Positions 17,440 to 27,157 of a stretch of DNA of 64,000 nucleotides are shown one piece after another. A program made the position numbers and the translations under genes. The stretch's first letter is position 1; every line of letters begins with the position of its first letter. Under the pieces are notes generated by a model, which searched no databases, was not told the DNA's origin, and saw only the letters and a list, made by a program, of their open reading frames with translations. The stretch comes from Brevundimonas bullata (GTDB lineage: Bacteria; Pseudomonadota; Alphaproteobacteria; Caulobacterales; Caulobacteraceae): assembly GCF_014207965.1 (NCBI RefSeq), contig NZ_JACHLM010000001.1:310001-374000 (forward strand), read 5' to 3'.

Positions 17440-19121
17440 GCCGCCGCGACTGGAACCTGCCCTGGGACGAGTATCTGGCGACGCTGAAGCCGCACGAGCG
17501 GCCGGCCCTGCCCGGCTCGCCCGCCACCCCCGACCATTCGACGCCGATGCGCTGGGCCTATGCCGCCGTGGGGATTCTGGTGGCTCTGACCGGCAGTCTG
17601 GGCAATGCGGCGGTGACGGCCAATATTCCGCAGCTGGCGGGCGACCTGGGCGTGACCATCGCCGAGGCGACCTGGCTGCCGGTCATCTTCGTCATGACCA
17701 ACGCCTGCATGAACCTGCTGCTGGTCAAGTTCAGGATGCAGTACGGCCTGCGGCTGTTCACCGAGATCATCCTGGTCGTCTTCCTGGCGACGGCGGCGGC
17801 GCACCTGTTCCTCGAGGACTTCGGCTCGACCCTGGTGGTGCGCGGCATCGCCGGGATGGCCGCGGCGGGGATGTCGACCCTGGGCATCCTTTACATCATC
17901 CAGGCCTTTCCGGCGCAGCACCGGCTGAAGGGAATCATCATCGGCGTCGGCCTGTCCAGCCTGGCTATTCCCTTGGCGCGGCTAGGGATCGGCCCCCTGC
18001 TGGACCACGACCTGTGGCGGGCCGTCTATATGTTCGACCTGGGGCTGGTGCTGATCGCCCTGCCCGCCGTCTTCGCCCTGAAGATGCCGCCGTCGCAGCG
18101 GGTCAAGACTTTTGAGAAGCTGGACTTCGTCACCTTCGCCCTGTTCGCGCCGGGGGTGGCCCTGCTGACCGCCGTGCTGGGACTGGGGCGCATCGTCTGG
18201 TGGACCGAGGCGGCCTGGATCGGCTGGGCCCTGGTCGGCGCCCTGGTCCTGCTGACCGCCGCTGTCGTCATCGAATACAACCGCGCCAATCCGCTGATCG
18301 ACCTGAAATGGCTGGCGGGCGGGGATATCGTGCGGCTGCTGCTCGCCATCCTGCTGGTGCGGATCGTCCTGTCGGAACAGACGACCGGCGCGGTCGGCTT
18401 CCTGCAACAGATGGGTCTGGGCATCGACCAGATGCACGGCCTGTTCTGGGTCATGCTGCTGGCCACAGCGGCGGGGACCCTGACCAGCGCCCTGACCCTG
18501 AACCCGATGAAGCTGTGGAAGCCCATCTCCATCGCCCTCGCCCTGATCGCCGTCGGCGCCTTCATGGACAGCCACGCGACAGTGCTGACGCGACCGGTGG
18601 ACCTCTATTTCAGTCAGGCCCTGTTGGCCTTCGCTGCCGCCTTCTTCATCGGCCCCACCATGATCATCGGTTTCGGCAAGGTCTTGCAGGGCGGGGGCAA
18701 GAACCTGATCAGCTTCATCGTCGTCTTCTCCATCGGCCAGAACATCGGCGGCCTGATGGGCTCGGCCCTGGTCGGCACGGTTCAGACGATCCGCGAGAAA
18801 TATCACTCCAACCAGCTGGCCGAGCACATCGACCTGGGCGATCCAGAGGTGGTGCTGCGGCTGCAGCAACTGGGCGGGGCCTATGCCCACGTCATCGGCG
18901 ACGCGGCCCAGAGACAGGGCGCGGCGCTGAAACTGCTGCAACAGCAGGTCAGCCAGCAGGCCCAGGTCCTGGCCTACAACGACGTTTTCCTGCTGATCTC
19001 GGGCGCCGCCGCCGTGGGCGCGCTCTGGGTCGCCGCCAACCATTTCCGCCCCCGTATCGAGGCGCGCCGCGCCGCCCACCGCGAGGCGGCGCAAGCCGCC
19101 GCCGCCGCCGCTGTCGAATGA
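17436..19121 (+). CDS. MFS transporter, DHA2 (EmrB-like) drug:H+ antiporter
   Basis: 561 residues, about 14 predicted membrane helices, as in the DHA2 group. It has the TVANIPQLAGDLGVTIAEATW start and two substrate-channel-style halves. The C terminus is Ala-rich and cytoplasmic. It overlaps the TetR gene and is followed 13 bases later by an EmrA-like adaptor, so the pair is an EmrAB-type system. No outer-membrane factor is encoded here. Substrate unknown. Confidence 0.9.
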   Translation: MSRRDWNLPWDEYLATLKPHERPALPGSPATPDHSTPMRWAYAAVGILVALTGSLGNAAVTANIPQLAGDLGVTIAEATWLPVIFVMTNACMNLLLVKFRMQYGLRLFTEIILVVFLATAAAHLFLEDFGSTLVVRGIAGMAAAGMSTLGILYIIQAFPAQHRLKGIIIGVGLSSLAIPLARLGIGPLLDHDLWRAVYMFDLGLVLIALPAVFALKMPPSQRVKTFEKLDFVTFALFAPGVALLTAVLGLGRIVWWTEAAWIGWALVGALVLLTAAVVIEYNRANPLIDLKWLAGGDIVRLLLAILLVRIVLSEQTTGAVGFLQQMGLGIDQMHGLFWVMLLATAAGTLTSALTLNPMKLWKPISIALALIAVGAFMDSHATVLTRPVDLYFSQALLAFAAAFFIGPTMIIGFGKVLQGGGKNLISFIVVFSIGQNIGGLMGSALVGTVQTIREKYHSNQLAEHIDLGDPEVVLRLQQLGGAYAHVIGDAAQRQGAALKLLQQQVSQQAQVLAYNDVFLLISGAAAVGALWVAANHFRPRIEARRAAHREAAQAAAAAAVE

Positions 19122-19134
19122 CCCGGACCCGACC

Positions 19135-20268
19135 ATGACCGACGCCACACCCGCTCCCGCCCCTGCGCCCGCCGCTCCTCCTCCTCCCGCCCCGGCCCCC
19201 GCCGCGCCGCCGCCGTCCAACGACCGCCGCGTGATGTGGAGCGTGGTGATGGTGCTGATCGCCCTGGTCGGCGTGGGCCTGATCCTGCACGCCTGGCGTC
19301 TGCCGCCGTTCGACGGCGGGCCGCAGACCACCGACAACGCCTATGTGCGCGGCCAGGTGACGGTCATCAGCCCGCAGGTCAGCGGCTATGTCACCTCGGT
19401 CGAGGTGCAGGACTTCCAGATGGTGAAGCAGGGCCAGTTGCTGGCGACCATCGACGACCGTATCTATCGCCAGAAGCTGGAGCAGGCGAAGGCGTCGCTG
19501 CATTCAGCGGAAGCCGCCCTGGCCAACTCGGCCCAGAGCCAGGCCTCGGCTCGGGGTTCCGTGGCCCAGACCCGCGCGTCTATCGCCGCCGCCGAATCCG
19601 CCGTGACCAAGGCCCGCGCCGACGCCCAACGCGTCCGCACCCTGTTCGCCGGCGGATGGGTGGCCCAGGCCCAGGTGGACACAGCCCAGAACGCCCTGCG
19701 CGCCGCCGAGGCCCAGTTGGCCGCCGCCCGCGCCGCCGAGGGCGTGGCCCAGACCGGCGTCACCTCTGCGGTCGTCGGGCGCGGCTCGCTGGAGGCCGCC
19801 GTCGAGAACGCCCAGGCCCAGGTGCGTCTGGCCCAGATCGACCTGGAAAACACCCGCATCACCGCCCCGCGCGCTGGTCGTCTGGGCGAGGTTTCCGTCC
19901 GCGTCGGCCAGCAGGTCTCGGTCGGCACGCAACTGATGGCCCTGGTGCCGGATGCGGTCTGGGTAACGGCCAATATGAAGGAGACGCAGATGCGCGACAT
20001 CCGCGTCGGCCAGCCGGTCGAGATCTCGGTCGACGTCCTGGGCGGCCAGACGCTGAAGGGGCGGGTCGAGCGCATCTCGCCCGCCACCGGGTCCGAGTTC
20101 AGCGTCATCCGCCCCGACAACGCCACCGGCAACTTCACCAAGGTGGCCCAGCGCGTGCCGGTTCGCATCTCCATCGATCCCGGTCAGGAAGCCGCCGCGC
20201 GGCTGGCCCCCGGCATGTCGGTGACGGCGCGAATCGATGTCAGCGCGAGCGGTGAAAAGACGCGCTGA
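19135..20268 (+). CDS. HlyD-family efflux adaptor (EmrA-like)
   Basis: 377 residues. The N-terminal 25 residues are a Pro/Ala-rich cytoplasmic tail before a single membrane helix (VVMVLIALVGVGLILHAW). Then come the lipoyl half-motifs (TTDNAYVRGQVTVISPQVSGYV, and ITAPRAGRLGEVSVRVGQQV) flanking a long alpha-helical hairpin rich in Ala/Gln. This fits the periplasmic bridge between an MFS pump and TolC. It partners the DHA2 pump upstream. Confidence 0.92.
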   Translation: MTDATPAPAPAPAAPPPPAPAPAAPPPSNDRRVMWSVVMVLIALVGVGLILHAWRLPPFDGGPQTTDNAYVRGQVTVISPQVSGYVTSVEVQDFQMVKQGQLLATIDDRIYRQKLEQAKASLHSAEAALANSAQSQASARGSVAQTRASIAAAESAVTKARADAQRVRTLFAGGWVAQAQVDTAQNALRAAEAQLAAARAAEGVAQTGVTSAVVGRGSLEAAVENAQAQVRLAQIDLENTRITAPRAGRLGEVSVRVGQQVSVGTQLMALVPDAVWVTANMKETQMRDIRVGQPVEISVDVLGGQTLKGRVERISPATGSEFSVIRPDNATGNFTKVAQRVPVRISIDPGQEAAARLAPGMSVTARIDVSASGEKTR

Positions 20269-20340
20269 CATCATGGTGCAACGCAAAATTGATGCAGCTT
20301 CAGGGTTGCGTCAGCCTGTCGCAGCCCGCAATTGGTCCCG

Positions 20341-21609
20341 ATGACCAGCGCCCCGACCACCTCTCCCTCAAGTCCGGGGGCCGCCGCGCCCAAGGGGCCG
20401 GGGTTCGCCGAATTCGTCTGCCTGATCGCCATCATGATGGCGATGAACGCCTTGGCCATCGACGCCATGCTGCCGGCCCTGCCGCACATCGGCGAAGACC
20501 TGGGCGTCGCCAACGAGAACACGCGCCAGTGGGTCATCACCGCCTATCTGCTCGGCTTCGGCGGGGCGCAGCTGTTCTACGGCCCGCTGTCGGATCGCTA
20601 TGGCCGTCGTCCGGTGCTGTTCGTCGGCATCGGCCTCTATGTCCTGTTCAGCATTCTGGCCGCCTTCGCCGCCTCGTTCGAGCTGCTGATCCTGTCGCGC
20701 ATCGGCATGGGTCTGGGCTCGGCGGCGACGCGGGTGCTGGCCGTGTCCATCGTGCGCGACCGCTATTCGGGCCGGACCATGGCGCGGGTCATGTCGCTGA
20801 GCTTCCTGGTCTTCCTGGGCGTGCCCATCCTGGCCCCGACGGTCGGCCAGTTGATCATGCTGGTGGCGCCCTGGCGCTGGATCTTCGGCTTCTTCGCCCT
20901 GTTCGGCGGGTCCTTCCTGATCTGGGCGGCCCTGCGCCTGCCCGAGACCCTGCACCCCGAAGACCGGATGCCGATCAATGTGAAGCGCATCGCCGGGGCC
21001 TTTGGCCAGGCCCTGACCAGCCGTCTGGGCATGGGCTACACCCTGGCCATGACCGCCATCAGCGGCGCCCTGTTCGCCTTCATCAACTCGTCGCAGCAGA
21101 TCTTCTTCGACGTGTTCAAGTCGCCCGGCCTGTTCACCACCGTCTTCGCCCTGGTGGCCGGCGGCATCGCCCTGGCCTCGGTGTTGAACTCGCGCCTGGT
21201 GGAAAGGCTGGGCACGCGCCTGATCGCCCATACGGCCCTGTTCGGCTTCATCGGCTTTAGCCTGCTGCACGCCGTCATCGCCTGGATGGGCCACGACAGC
21301 CTGTGGATGTTCGCCGTCCTGCAGGCCTGCAAGATGTTCTGCTTCGGCTTCATCGCCGGTAATTTCGGCTCGATGGCCATGGAGCCGATGGGCCATATCG
21401 CCGGCACGGCGGCCTCGGCCCAGGGCTTCATCTCGACCATAGGCGGGGCCCTGCTGGGCTTCTGGATCGGCCAGCAGTTCGACGGCTCCACCGTGCCGAT
21501 GACGGTGGGCTTCGCGGTCCTGGGCGTCGTCGCCCTGCTGCTGGTGCTGACCGCCGAGAAGGGGCGGCTGTTCAAGGCGCATCACCTCCGTCCTGTGACG
21601 GCAAGCTGA
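20341..21609 (+). CDS. MFS transporter, Bcr/CflA (DHA1) type
   Basis: 422 residues, 12 membrane helices. After a Pro/Ser-rich tail it shows the Bcr-type motifs: MNALAIDAMLPALPHIGEDLG, GAQLFYGPLSDRYGRRPVL (motif A), and RVLAVSIVRDRYSG (motif C-like). A drug:H+ antiporter is likely. It lies 72 bases after the EmrA-like gene on the same strand, and its own ribosome site is weak, so it is probably part of the TetR-controlled operon. Confidence 0.9.
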   Translation: MTSAPTTSPSSPGAAAPKGPGFAEFVCLIAIMMAMNALAIDAMLPALPHIGEDLGVANENTRQWVITAYLLGFGGAQLFYGPLSDRYGRRPVLFVGIGLYVLFSILAAFAASFELLILSRIGMGLGSAATRVLAVSIVRDRYSGRTMARVMSLSFLVFLGVPILAPTVGQLIMLVAPWRWIFGFFALFGGSFLIWAALRLPETLHPEDRMPINVKRIAGAFGQALTSRLGMGYTLAMTAISGALFAFINSSQQIFFDVFKSPGLFTTVFALVAGGIALASVLNSRLVERLGTRLIAHTALFGFIGFSLLHAVIAWMGHDSLWMFAVLQACKMFCFGFIAGNFGSMAMEPMGHIAGTAASAQGFISTIGGALLGFWIGQQFDGSTVPMTVGFAVLGVVALLLVLTAEKGRLFKAHHLRPVTAS

Positions 21610-21673
21610 ACCGAGGCTTGATCTTTACGGCGCGAGGGAGCCTTTTCGCACGCATCTGAATACGGAGCGTTCG

Positions 21674-23641
21674 ATGACCCTGAAGCTGGTTGGGCGGGTT
21701 TCCGCCCTGGCCCTCGCCGCCGCCCTGGCCTCTTCCCTTGGCGCCTGCGCCACCGCGACCGAAAGCGTGCCGATGACGCCTCTCGTCCCCGCCGCGCCCG
21801 CAAAGCCGGTCTTGGCCTATGCTGACGACATCCACTCCAACGCCCGCCCAGCCGAAGCGCGGGTCGGCCACGTGGCGCTGGACCTGACCGCCGACTTCGC
21901 GGCCAAGACCCTGTCGGGCTCGGCCACGCTGGACGTCACCGGCCGCGTCGGCGCGACCGAGGTGGTGCTGGACACCAAGAATTTGGACATCCGCGGCGTG
22001 CGCGACGCGCAGGGGCGCCCTCTGCGCCATGAGCTGGGCGCCGTGGACGCCATCAAGGGTCAGGCCCTGACGGTCCGCCTGCCCGCCTTTGTCGGCGATG
22101 AGACGCAGAAGATCGTCGTCGACTACGCCACCCGCCCGGACGCCGCGGCCCTGCAATGGCTGACCCCGCAGCAGACGGCGGGCGGTCAGAAGCCCTATCT
22201 GTTCAGCCAGGGGCAGGCCATCCTGACCCGCACCTGGGTCCCGACCCAGGACAGCCCCGGCATCCGCCAGACCTATTCGGCCCGCATCACGGCCCCCGCC
22301 GACCTGACCGTGGTCATGTCCGCCGAGCACCTGACGCCGCAAGGCGAAGCTGCCGCCGCCGGTCAGAAGGCCTGGCGCTTCGACATGGATCGGCCGATCC
22401 CGCCCTATCTGATGGCCATCGCCATCGGCGACATCGCCTTCGCCTCGTTCGACGGCCGCACCGGCGTCTGGACCGAGCCGAGCCGACTGGAGGCCGCCCG
22501 CGCCGAGCTGCAATCGACCCCGCGCATGGTGGACGCCGCCGAGGCCCTGTACGGCCCCTATCGCTGGGGCCGCTACGACCTGCTGGTCCTGCCGCCCAGC
22601 TTCCCCTTCGGCGGGATGGAGAACCCGCGCCTGACCTTCGCCACCCCGACCATCATCGCCGGGGATCAGTCGCTGGTCTCGCTGGTGGCGCACGAGCTGG
22701 CGCATAGCTGGTCGGGCAATCTGGTGACCAACGCCACCTGGTCGGACATCTGGCTGAACGAAGGCACCACGGTCTATTTCGAGAACCGGATCATGGAGGC
22801 CCTCTACGGCCGCGAGCGCGCCATGCAGGAGCAGGTCCTGGGCTGGGGCGAGCTGTCGGCGGAACTGGCCACCACCGCGCCGGACGATACGAAACTGCAC
22901 ATCGACCTGACCGGACGCGACCCCGACGACGGCCTGTCGGGCGTCCCCTATGAGAAGGGCGCGGCCATGCTGCGCACCATCGAGCGCATCGTCGGGCGCG
23001 CGACGTTTGACGCCTGGCTGCGCGGCTATTTCGACCGCCACGCCTTCCAGCCCATGACCGACGTCGGCTTCCTGGCCGACATCCGCGAGCACCTGATCAA
23101 GGGCGACGCGGCGCTGGAGGCCCAACTGCAACTGGAGACCTGGATCTACCAGCCCGGCATGCCGTCGAACTGGGTCCCGCCGGTCTCCCACGCCTTCGAG
23201 GCCGTGGACGCCCAGGCCAAGGCGGTCTTCGCCGACAAGGGCCCGGCCTCGGCCATCGACTGGAAGAACTGGAACACGCAGCAGCGTCAGCGCTTCCTGG
23301 CCTGGCGTCCCGAAGGGCTGAAGGCCGGCGCCGACTGGCTGACCACGGCGCAGCTGGCCGATCTGGAAAAGACCCTGAACCTGGCTGAAGAAGGCAACGC
23401 CGAGCTGACCTTCGCCTGGCTGCAGATCGCCCTGGCCCACCGTTATGAACCGGCTGTCGCCACCGCCGACCGCTTCCTGACCAGTCAGGGGCGTCGCAAG
23501 TTCGTCCTGCCCCTGTTCCAGACCCTGTGGGGCGAAGGCGACTGGGGCCGCCCCATCGCCACGCGCATCTACGCCAAGGCGCGGCCGCTCTATCACCCGG
23601 TGACCTCGGGCTCGGTGGATCAGTTGGTGGGCCGTCCGTAA
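21674..23641 (+). CDS. M1-family (LTA4H-like) zinc aminopeptidase, lipoprotein
   Basis: 655 residues. N-terminal lipoprotein signal with an LGAC lipobox (Cys25). The exopeptidase motif GGMEN (residues 313-317) and zinc motif HELAH-18-E (His340, His344, Glu363) are intact. The C-terminal helical domain (AIDWKNWNTQQRQRFLAW onward) matches the leukotriene A4 hydrolase-type extension. Probably a periplasmic or outer-membrane-facing aminopeptidase. Confidence 0.93.
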   Translation: MTLKLVGRVSALALAAALASSLGACATATESVPMTPLVPAAPAKPVLAYADDIHSNARPAEARVGHVALDLTADFAAKTLSGSATLDVTGRVGATEVVLDTKNLDIRGVRDAQGRPLRHELGAVDAIKGQALTVRLPAFVGDETQKIVVDYATRPDAAALQWLTPQQTAGGQKPYLFSQGQAILTRTWVPTQDSPGIRQTYSARITAPADLTVVMSAEHLTPQGEAAAAGQKAWRFDMDRPIPPYLMAIAIGDIAFASFDGRTGVWTEPSRLEAARAELQSTPRMVDAAEALYGPYRWGRYDLLVLPPSFPFGGMENPRLTFATPTIIAGDQSLVSLVAHELAHSWSGNLVTNATWSDIWLNEGTTVYFENRIMEALYGRERAMQEQVLGWGELSAELATTAPDDTKLHIDLTGRDPDDGLSGVPYEKGAAMLRTIERIVGRATFDAWLRGYFDRHAFQPMTDVGFLADIREHLIKGDAALEAQLQLETWIYQPGMPSNWVPPVSHAFEAVDAQAKAVFADKGPASAIDWKNWNTQQRQRFLAWRPEGLKAGADWLTTAQLADLEKTLNLAEEGNAELTFAWLQIALAHRYEPAVATADRFLTSQGRRKFVLPLFQTLWGEGDWGRPIATRIYAKARPLYHPVTSGSVDQLVGRP

Positions 23642-23658
23642 CGCCACGAGAATGGCGA

Positions 23659-23836
23659 TCCTCCCCCGCGTGCGGGGGAGGGGGACCGCGCAGCGGTGGA
23701 GGGGGCGGCCACAGCTGTCGCCCTCAGCCCCTGGATCGCCGCGGTCGGAGGGCCGAAATTCCAAGATGTGGGGCCAAGATCTCGCCCCCTCCACCATGCT
23801 TCGCATGGTCCCGCTCCCCCGCTGCGCAGGGGAGGA
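23659..23836. repeat. REP pair (REPIN-like) between convergent genes
   Basis: The left unit 23659-23708 (CCTCCCCCGCGTGCGGGGGAGG hairpin, GCGCAGCGG, GGAGGGGGC) and the right unit 23785-23836 are inverted. The 76 bases between them hold no gene. The pair separates the M1 peptidase and the DUF488 gene. Confidence 0.85.
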
Positions 23837-23839
23837 TTT

Positions 23840-24271
23840 TTACAGATCCACCACCTCAGCCCCGTCCTCGCGGGCCAGTCGGTCAGCGAGGACGGCGCGG
23901 TGGCAGCCGCAGGCCTCGGCCTCGAAACACAGCAGAGCGACGCGTTTCTCGCCCGCGACATGGCGCAACTGCTGGAAGGCGGCCTCGGCGTCCGGCTCCT
24001 GCATATGGGCGTTGAAGATGGCGTGCATGGTCGCCACGTCGCCCTTCCTCGCCGCGTCGCGCCCGGCCTTCGGCGTGCCGAGCGCCCGCAGATGAAGATA
24101 GTCGACGCCTTCTGCCTTCAAACTCTGGCCCAGCAGAGTCTTGGAAAAACCGGCCCGACGCGAGGCCGCCACCGCCCGCACATCCACCAGAACCTCGACC
24201 CCAGCCGTCTTCAGCCGCCCGATGACCTCGGCCTGGGTGGAGCCTTCATAGCCGATGGTGAACAGCTTCAT
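23840..24271 (-). CDS. DUF488-family protein
   Basis: 143 residues. The DUF488 pattern is clear: start FTIGYEGSTQAEVIGRL, then VLVDVRAVAASRRAGF, and the C-terminal CFEAEACGCHRAVLADRL with conserved Cys/His. The family is functionally uncharacterised, and the conserved DVR and CHR motifs suggest a nucleic-acid or metal-related enzyme. Its stop lies at the edge of the right REP unit. The next gene upstream on the other strand is divergent, 75 bases away. Confidence 0.88.
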   Translation of the reverse strand: MKLFTIGYEGSTQAEVIGRLKTAGVEVLVDVRAVAASRRAGFSKTLLGQSLKAEGVDYLHLRALGTPKAGRDAARKGDVATMHAIFNAHMQEPDAEAAFQQLRHVAGEKRVALLCFEAEACGCHRAVLADRLAREDGAEVVDL

Positions 24272-24346
24272 CCGGCGATGATGCGCGCTGGATCGCTTGA
24301 CGCCAAGCGCGGCTGCGGCTCCCCTGCGTTCGACCTGGAGGCGCTG

Positions 24347-26014
24347 ATGTTCCGAACCGTGAAGACGACCCTGCCGCTGGCCGCCGCCCTGATGTTGGCC
24401 GCCGCCCCCGCCGCCTTGGCTCAAAACCTGCTGATCCGGGGCGGGACCATCCACACCGGCGTCGAGGCGGCGCCCACCGCCGAGATGGTGGCCGTGCGGG
24501 ACGGACGCATCGCCTATGTCGGCGCCGCCGCCGGGGCCCCCTCGGCCGAAGGGCTGGAGGTGGTGAACCTGAAGGGGGCCACCCTGTTCCCCCGCTTCAC
24601 CGACGGCCACGCCCATCTGGACGGCATCGGCTGGCGCGAGATGACGCTGAACCTGGAAGGCTCGGCCTCGGTGATCGAGGCCATGCAGCGGCTCAGCGAC
24701 TGGGCCAAGACCCACCCGGAGGGCGTCATCGTCGGGCGCGGCTGGATCGAGACCCATTGGCCCGAGAAACGCTTCCTGACCGCCGCCGATCTGGACACCG
24801 CCGCGCCGGGCCGGCTGGTGCTGCTGAGCCGGGCCGACGGCCACGCGGTCGCAGCCTCCAGCGCGGCCCTGACCGCCGCCGGGGTTGATGCGACGACGAA
24901 AGCCCCCTCGGGCGGCGAGATCCTGAAGGACGCCGAGGGCCGCCCCACCGGCCTGCTGGTGGACGCCGCCGAACAGCTGGTGTCCAAGCTGATGCCGCAA
25001 GCCGACGAAGCCGCCACCCGCGCGGCCTATCGCGCCGGGTTCGGCGTCTATGCCCGCTATGGCTGGACCGGCGTCCACTTCATGAGCGCGCCGTGGAAGG
25101 ACGTGCCCCTGATGGAGGCGATGGCGCGCGACGGCGAGGCGCCCTTGAGGGTCTATAACAGCGTCACCCCCGATGGGGCGCGGGCGCTCTACGCCTCGGG
25201 TCCGCGCGAGGCGGGCGACGGCCGGATCGTGACGCGGGCGGTCAAGTTCTATGCTGACGGGGCGCTGGGCTCGCGCGGCGCGGCCCTGTTCGAGCCCTAT
25301 GCCGATCAGCCGGGGACCACCGGCCTGATGCAGACCTCGGGCGCCGAGATGGTCCCTCTGTATGAAGAAGCCCTGCGCTCGGGCATCCAGTTGGCCACAC
25401 ACGCCATCGGCGACCGGGGCAACCACGAGGTCGCCGTCTGGTACGAACAGGCCATGCGCGAGGTCCCCCGCGCCGAGTGGAAGCTGGCCGATCCGCGCTG
25501 GCGCATCGAGCACGCCCAGATCATCCGGCCCGCCGACTATCCCTACTTCAACGACCTGCCGATCATCGCCTCGATGCAGCCTAGCCACGCCATCGGCGAC
25601 CTGCATTTCGCCGCCGACCGCCTGGGCGACGCGCGGCTGGACGGGGCCTATGCCTGGCACACCCTGGTGGACCGGGGCGTGATCGTGGTCGGCGGCTCGG
25701 ACGCGCCGGTCGAGCGGGGCGATCCCCTGATCGAGTTCTACGCCGCCGTGGCGCGCCGCGACCTCAACGGCTTCCAGGGGCCGGACTGGCGCCCGAACGA
25801 GGCCGTGGACCGGGTCACGGCGCTGAAGATGTTCACCCTGTGGCCCGCCTACGCCAGCTTCCGCGAGGATGAGCTGGGCACCATCGAGGTCGGCAAGCGG
25901 GCGGACTTCACCGCCTTCAACATCGACCTGATGACCGTGCCGGCGGCCGAAATCCCCAAAGGGCGGGCTGTGCTGACCATCGTCGATGGCGCGGTCGTGT
26001 TCCGCGCGGACTAG
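24347..26014 (+). CDS. Exported amidohydrolase, YtcJ-like
   Basis: 555 residues with a signal peptide (residues ~1-25). Amidohydrolase superfamily, subtype of YtcJ: metal site HAHLDGIGW, later H in QLATHAIGDRGN, IEHAQIIRPAD and GGSDAPVERGDP (metal Asp). The second half has the typical ALKMFTLWPAYASFREDELG and GKRADF ending. All four metal motifs are intact, unlike the degenerate paralogue near 58 kb. It is probably a periplasmic hydrolase of unknown substrate. GGAG lies 7 bases before the ATG. Confidence 0.9.
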   Translation: MFRTVKTTLPLAAALMLAAAPAALAQNLLIRGGTIHTGVEAAPTAEMVAVRDGRIAYVGAAAGAPSAEGLEVVNLKGATLFPRFTDGHAHLDGIGWREMTLNLEGSASVIEAMQRLSDWAKTHPEGVIVGRGWIETHWPEKRFLTAADLDTAAPGRLVLLSRADGHAVAASSAALTAAGVDATTKAPSGGEILKDAEGRPTGLLVDAAEQLVSKLMPQADEAATRAAYRAGFGVYARYGWTGVHFMSAPWKDVPLMEAMARDGEAPLRVYNSVTPDGARALYASGPREAGDGRIVTRAVKFYADGALGSRGAALFEPYADQPGTTGLMQTSGAEMVPLYEEALRSGIQLATHAIGDRGNHEVAVWYEQAMREVPRAEWKLADPRWRIEHAQIIRPADYPYFNDLPIIASMQPSHAIGDLHFAADRLGDARLDGAYAWHTLVDRGVIVVGGSDAPVERGDPLIEFYAAVARRDLNGFQGPDWRPNEAVDRVTALKMFTLWPAYASFREDELGTIEVGKRADFTAFNIDLMTVPAAEIPKGRAVLTIVDGAVVFRAD

Positions 26015-26107
26015 CCCCGCGTTGCGGCGAGGCGGCGCATCGGCTAAGCCGCGCCCATTGAATTCTCCTCCGGACGCGCGTGCGGCCGGTGTTCTGGCGT
26101 GGAGCTT

Positions 26108-27085
26108 ATGATGGCTGACTTCGGTCCTGGTCTGATCACCGTCTTCGGAGGCTCCGGCTTCATTGGAGCCCAGGTGGTGCGGGCGCTGGCCAAGCGCGGC
26201 TGGCGCGTGCGGGTGGCGGTGCGCAAGCCCGCCCTGGCCTATGACCTGCGTCCGCTGGGCGACGTCGGCCAGATCCAGCCTGTGCTGTGCGACATCACCA
26301 AGCCCGCCGACGTAGCCGCCGCCCTGAAGGGCGCCGACGCCGCCATCAATCTGGTCGGCATCCTGTTTGAAGGCGCGGGCCGCAAGTTCGAGACCTCGCA
26401 CGTCGAGGGCGCGATCAATGTCGCACAGGCCGCCAAGGCGGCGGGCGTCAAGCGTCTGGTGCACATGTCGGCCCTGGGCGCCGACGTGAACGGCAAGGCC
26501 GCCTACGCCCGCACCAAGGGCCAGGCCGAGATCGCCGTGCGCGACGCCTTCCCCGGCGCCGTGATCATCCGCCCCTCGGTCGTCTTCGGGGCCGGCGACA
26601 ACTTCCTGAACAAGTTCGCCGCCATGGCGACCTTCTCGCCCGCCCTGCCGCTGATCGGCGGCGGCGTGACCAAGTTCCAGCCCGTCTATGTCGGCGACGT
26701 GGCCGAGGCCATCGCCCGCGCCGTCGAGGCCCCGCAGGCCGAGGGCAAAACCTTCGAACTGGGCGGACCCTCGGTCTGGACCTTCGAGGACATTCTGAAG
26801 TTCATCGTGCGCGAGACCAAGCGCACGCCCTTCCTGATCCCCCTGCCCTTCGCCGTGGCCCGCATGATCGGGTCGCTGGCCCAGATTCCGGCCGCCATCG
26901 GCCTGACCCCGGCCCTGACCAAGGATCAGGTGCTGCTGCTGCAAGGCGACAATGTCGTGTCGCCGGGGGCTGCGGGCCTGGCTGAACTGGGGATCGAGCC
27001 CACGGGTCTGGAAGCCATCGCTCCCTCCTATCTGTGGCGCTATCGCGTCGGCGGCCAGTACGCCGAGAACCCCACCAACGCCTGA
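26108..27085 (+). CDS. NAD(P)-binding SDR, complex I NDUFA9-like subunit family
   Basis: 325 residues. Atypical/extended SDR: TVFGGSGFIGAQVV (glycine-rich nucleotide site), AINLVGILFEG, HMSALGADVNGKAAYARTKG and a C-terminal helical part. Sequence style matches the NDUFA9-like family that associates with complex I in alphaproteobacteria and mitochondria, with a quinone-biosynthesis role also proposed. The start could be ATG 26108 or 26111. It is followed by a bidirectional terminator. Confidence 0.85.
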   Translation: MMADFGPGLITVFGGSGFIGAQVVRALAKRGWRVRVAVRKPALAYDLRPLGDVGQIQPVLCDITKPADVAAALKGADAAINLVGILFEGAGRKFETSHVEGAINVAQAAKAAGVKRLVHMSALGADVNGKAAYARTKGQAEIAVRDAFPGAVIIRPSVVFGAGDNFLNKFAAMATFSPALPLIGGGVTKFQPVYVGDVAEAIARAVEAPQAEGKTFELGGPSVWTFEDILKFIVRETKRTPFLIPLPFAVARMIGSLAQIPAAIGLTPALTKDQVLLLQGDNVVSPGAAGLAELGIEPTGLEAIAPSYLWRYRVGGQYAENPTNA

Positions 27086-27099
27086 TCGGACGGCTTACG

Positions 27100-27137
27100 A
27101 AAAAGCCCCTCGGGACCGCGTCCCGAGGGGCTTTTCT
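27100..27137. terminator. Bidirectional terminator between NDUFA9-like gene and uppP
   Basis: AAAAGCCCCTCGGGA and TCCCGAGGGGCTTTT form a long stem with a CCGCG loop, T-rich to the right and A-rich to the left, so it can end transcripts from both sides. Confidence 0.9.
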
Positions 27138-27157
27138 TTGCCTGCTGGCCCCGCGCC

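Noticed and set aside
23840..26944. Very long open minus-strand frame (over 1000 codons) antisense to an amidohydrolase and SDR gene.
   Set aside because: High GC makes antisense frames open. Only its first part (23840-24271, DUF488) has a known family; the rest is a shadow of the plus-strand genes.
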